From STC-74 sp043756665 (GTDB lineage: Bacteria; Patescibacteriota; Gracilibacteria; BD1-5; UBA2023): a stretch of 5,074 nucleotides of DNA. Location: assembly GCA_043756665.1 (NCBI GenBank), contig JAYUQR010000031.1:1-5074 (forward strand), written 5' to 3'. Within the stretch, counting starts at the first letter, position 1. Every line of letters starts with the position of its first letter. The notes beneath the pieces are model-generated. The model saw only the letters and a program-made list of their open reading frames with translations. It did no database searches and had not been told where the DNA came from. The position numbers were made by a program, and so were the translations under genes. Below are positions 4,999-5,074 of the stretch, in pieces.

Positions 4999-5074
4999 CT
5001 AAGCAAGTGATGTTCGCAGTTCATGGTACTTCGTAAAAAAGTTATCTGGGTGTTTTGCTTTGAGAGAAAGGAGA
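4999..5074 (-). CDS. C-terminal end of an unrecognised protein (partial at window edge)
   Basis: On the minus strand a frame enters from the right edge and ends at TAG 4999-5001, encoding the last 24 residues, LLSLKAKHPDNFFTKYHELR and four more ending in Ala. The mix of charged and aromatic residues looks like real coding sequence, but 24 residues are too few to name a family. Its 3' end is followed by the promoter of the 93-aa gene, so the two need not form an operon. Confidence 0.42.
   Translation of the reverse strand, partial: LLSLKAKHPDNFFTKYHELRTSLA

Noticed and set aside
4990..5003. AGGAGG-like ribosome-binding site on the minus strand at 4995-5000 followed by a GTG
   Set aside because: The frame that follows has fewer than 25 codons and covers the promoter of the 93-aa gene; the purines are more simply part of the 3' end of the partial gene.

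Overview
The window reads as genomic DNA from a bacterium that translates TGA (UGA) as glycine (genetic code 25). That points to the Absconditabacteria (SR1) / Gracilibacteria (BD1-5) branch of the candidate phyla radiation. The decisive evidence is in uvrB and in a GIY-YIG gene: each is cut into pieces by TGA under the standard code, but becomes one collinear, full-length family member if TGA is Gly. Several of these TGA codons fall on family-typical glycines (the Q-G-K-L step of UvrB and the K-G-G-S-R-K-K-K step of the GIY-YIG protein). Only TAA and TAG are used as stops. Most ORFs called with the standard code are therefore fragments, and the coordinates here are the read-through ones.

Layout, left to right. 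(1) 1-298, minus: N-terminal part of a zinc-ribbon/HTH transposase-like protein, cut by the window edge and with a frame problem in an A8 run at its start. (2) 356-388: perfect hairpin ending in T6. (3) 440-655, plus: small, basic, TGA-rich ORF of unknown function. (4) 665-1070, plus: Bcp/AhpC-type thiol peroxidase with a frameshift just before its catalytic cysteine. (5) 1067-1711, minus: 214-aa protein of unknown function with a clear sigma70-type promoter whose spacer contains (CT)6. It overlaps the peroxidase tail-to-tail by 4 bp. (6) 1943-3991, plus: complete uvrB (682 aa), with an in-frame, repeat-derived insertion of about 32 codons after helicase motif VI. (7) 4020-4199: two 83-bp direct repeats, each made of two REP-like GTCATTGCGAG...CAATCCAG motifs. 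(8) 4220-4516, plus: 98-aa GIY-YIG protein with five TGA glycines. (9) 4521-4550: the same REP-like motif, inverted. (10) 4565-4624: a second, diverged copy of the uvrB 3' end. (11) 4627-4908, minus: 93-aa unknown protein with its own promoter. (12) 4999-5074, minus: C-terminal end of a further, unrecognised protein.

UvrB (nucleotide excision repair) and the peroxidase (peroxide detoxification) are housekeeping functions rich in CTC/ATC codons. The two unknown minus-strand genes are more AT-rich and have promoters of their own. The most interesting structure is the 3' end of uvrB. A repeat-flanked GIY-YIG gene sits between the intact uvrB tail and a diverged duplicate of that tail. This looks like an insertion at a gene end that left or supplied a replacement 3' end. 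Together with the repeat-derived insertion inside uvrB, it suggests that repeats have repeatedly entered this locus without destroying the repair gene. No CRISPR array, rRNA or tRNA was seen.
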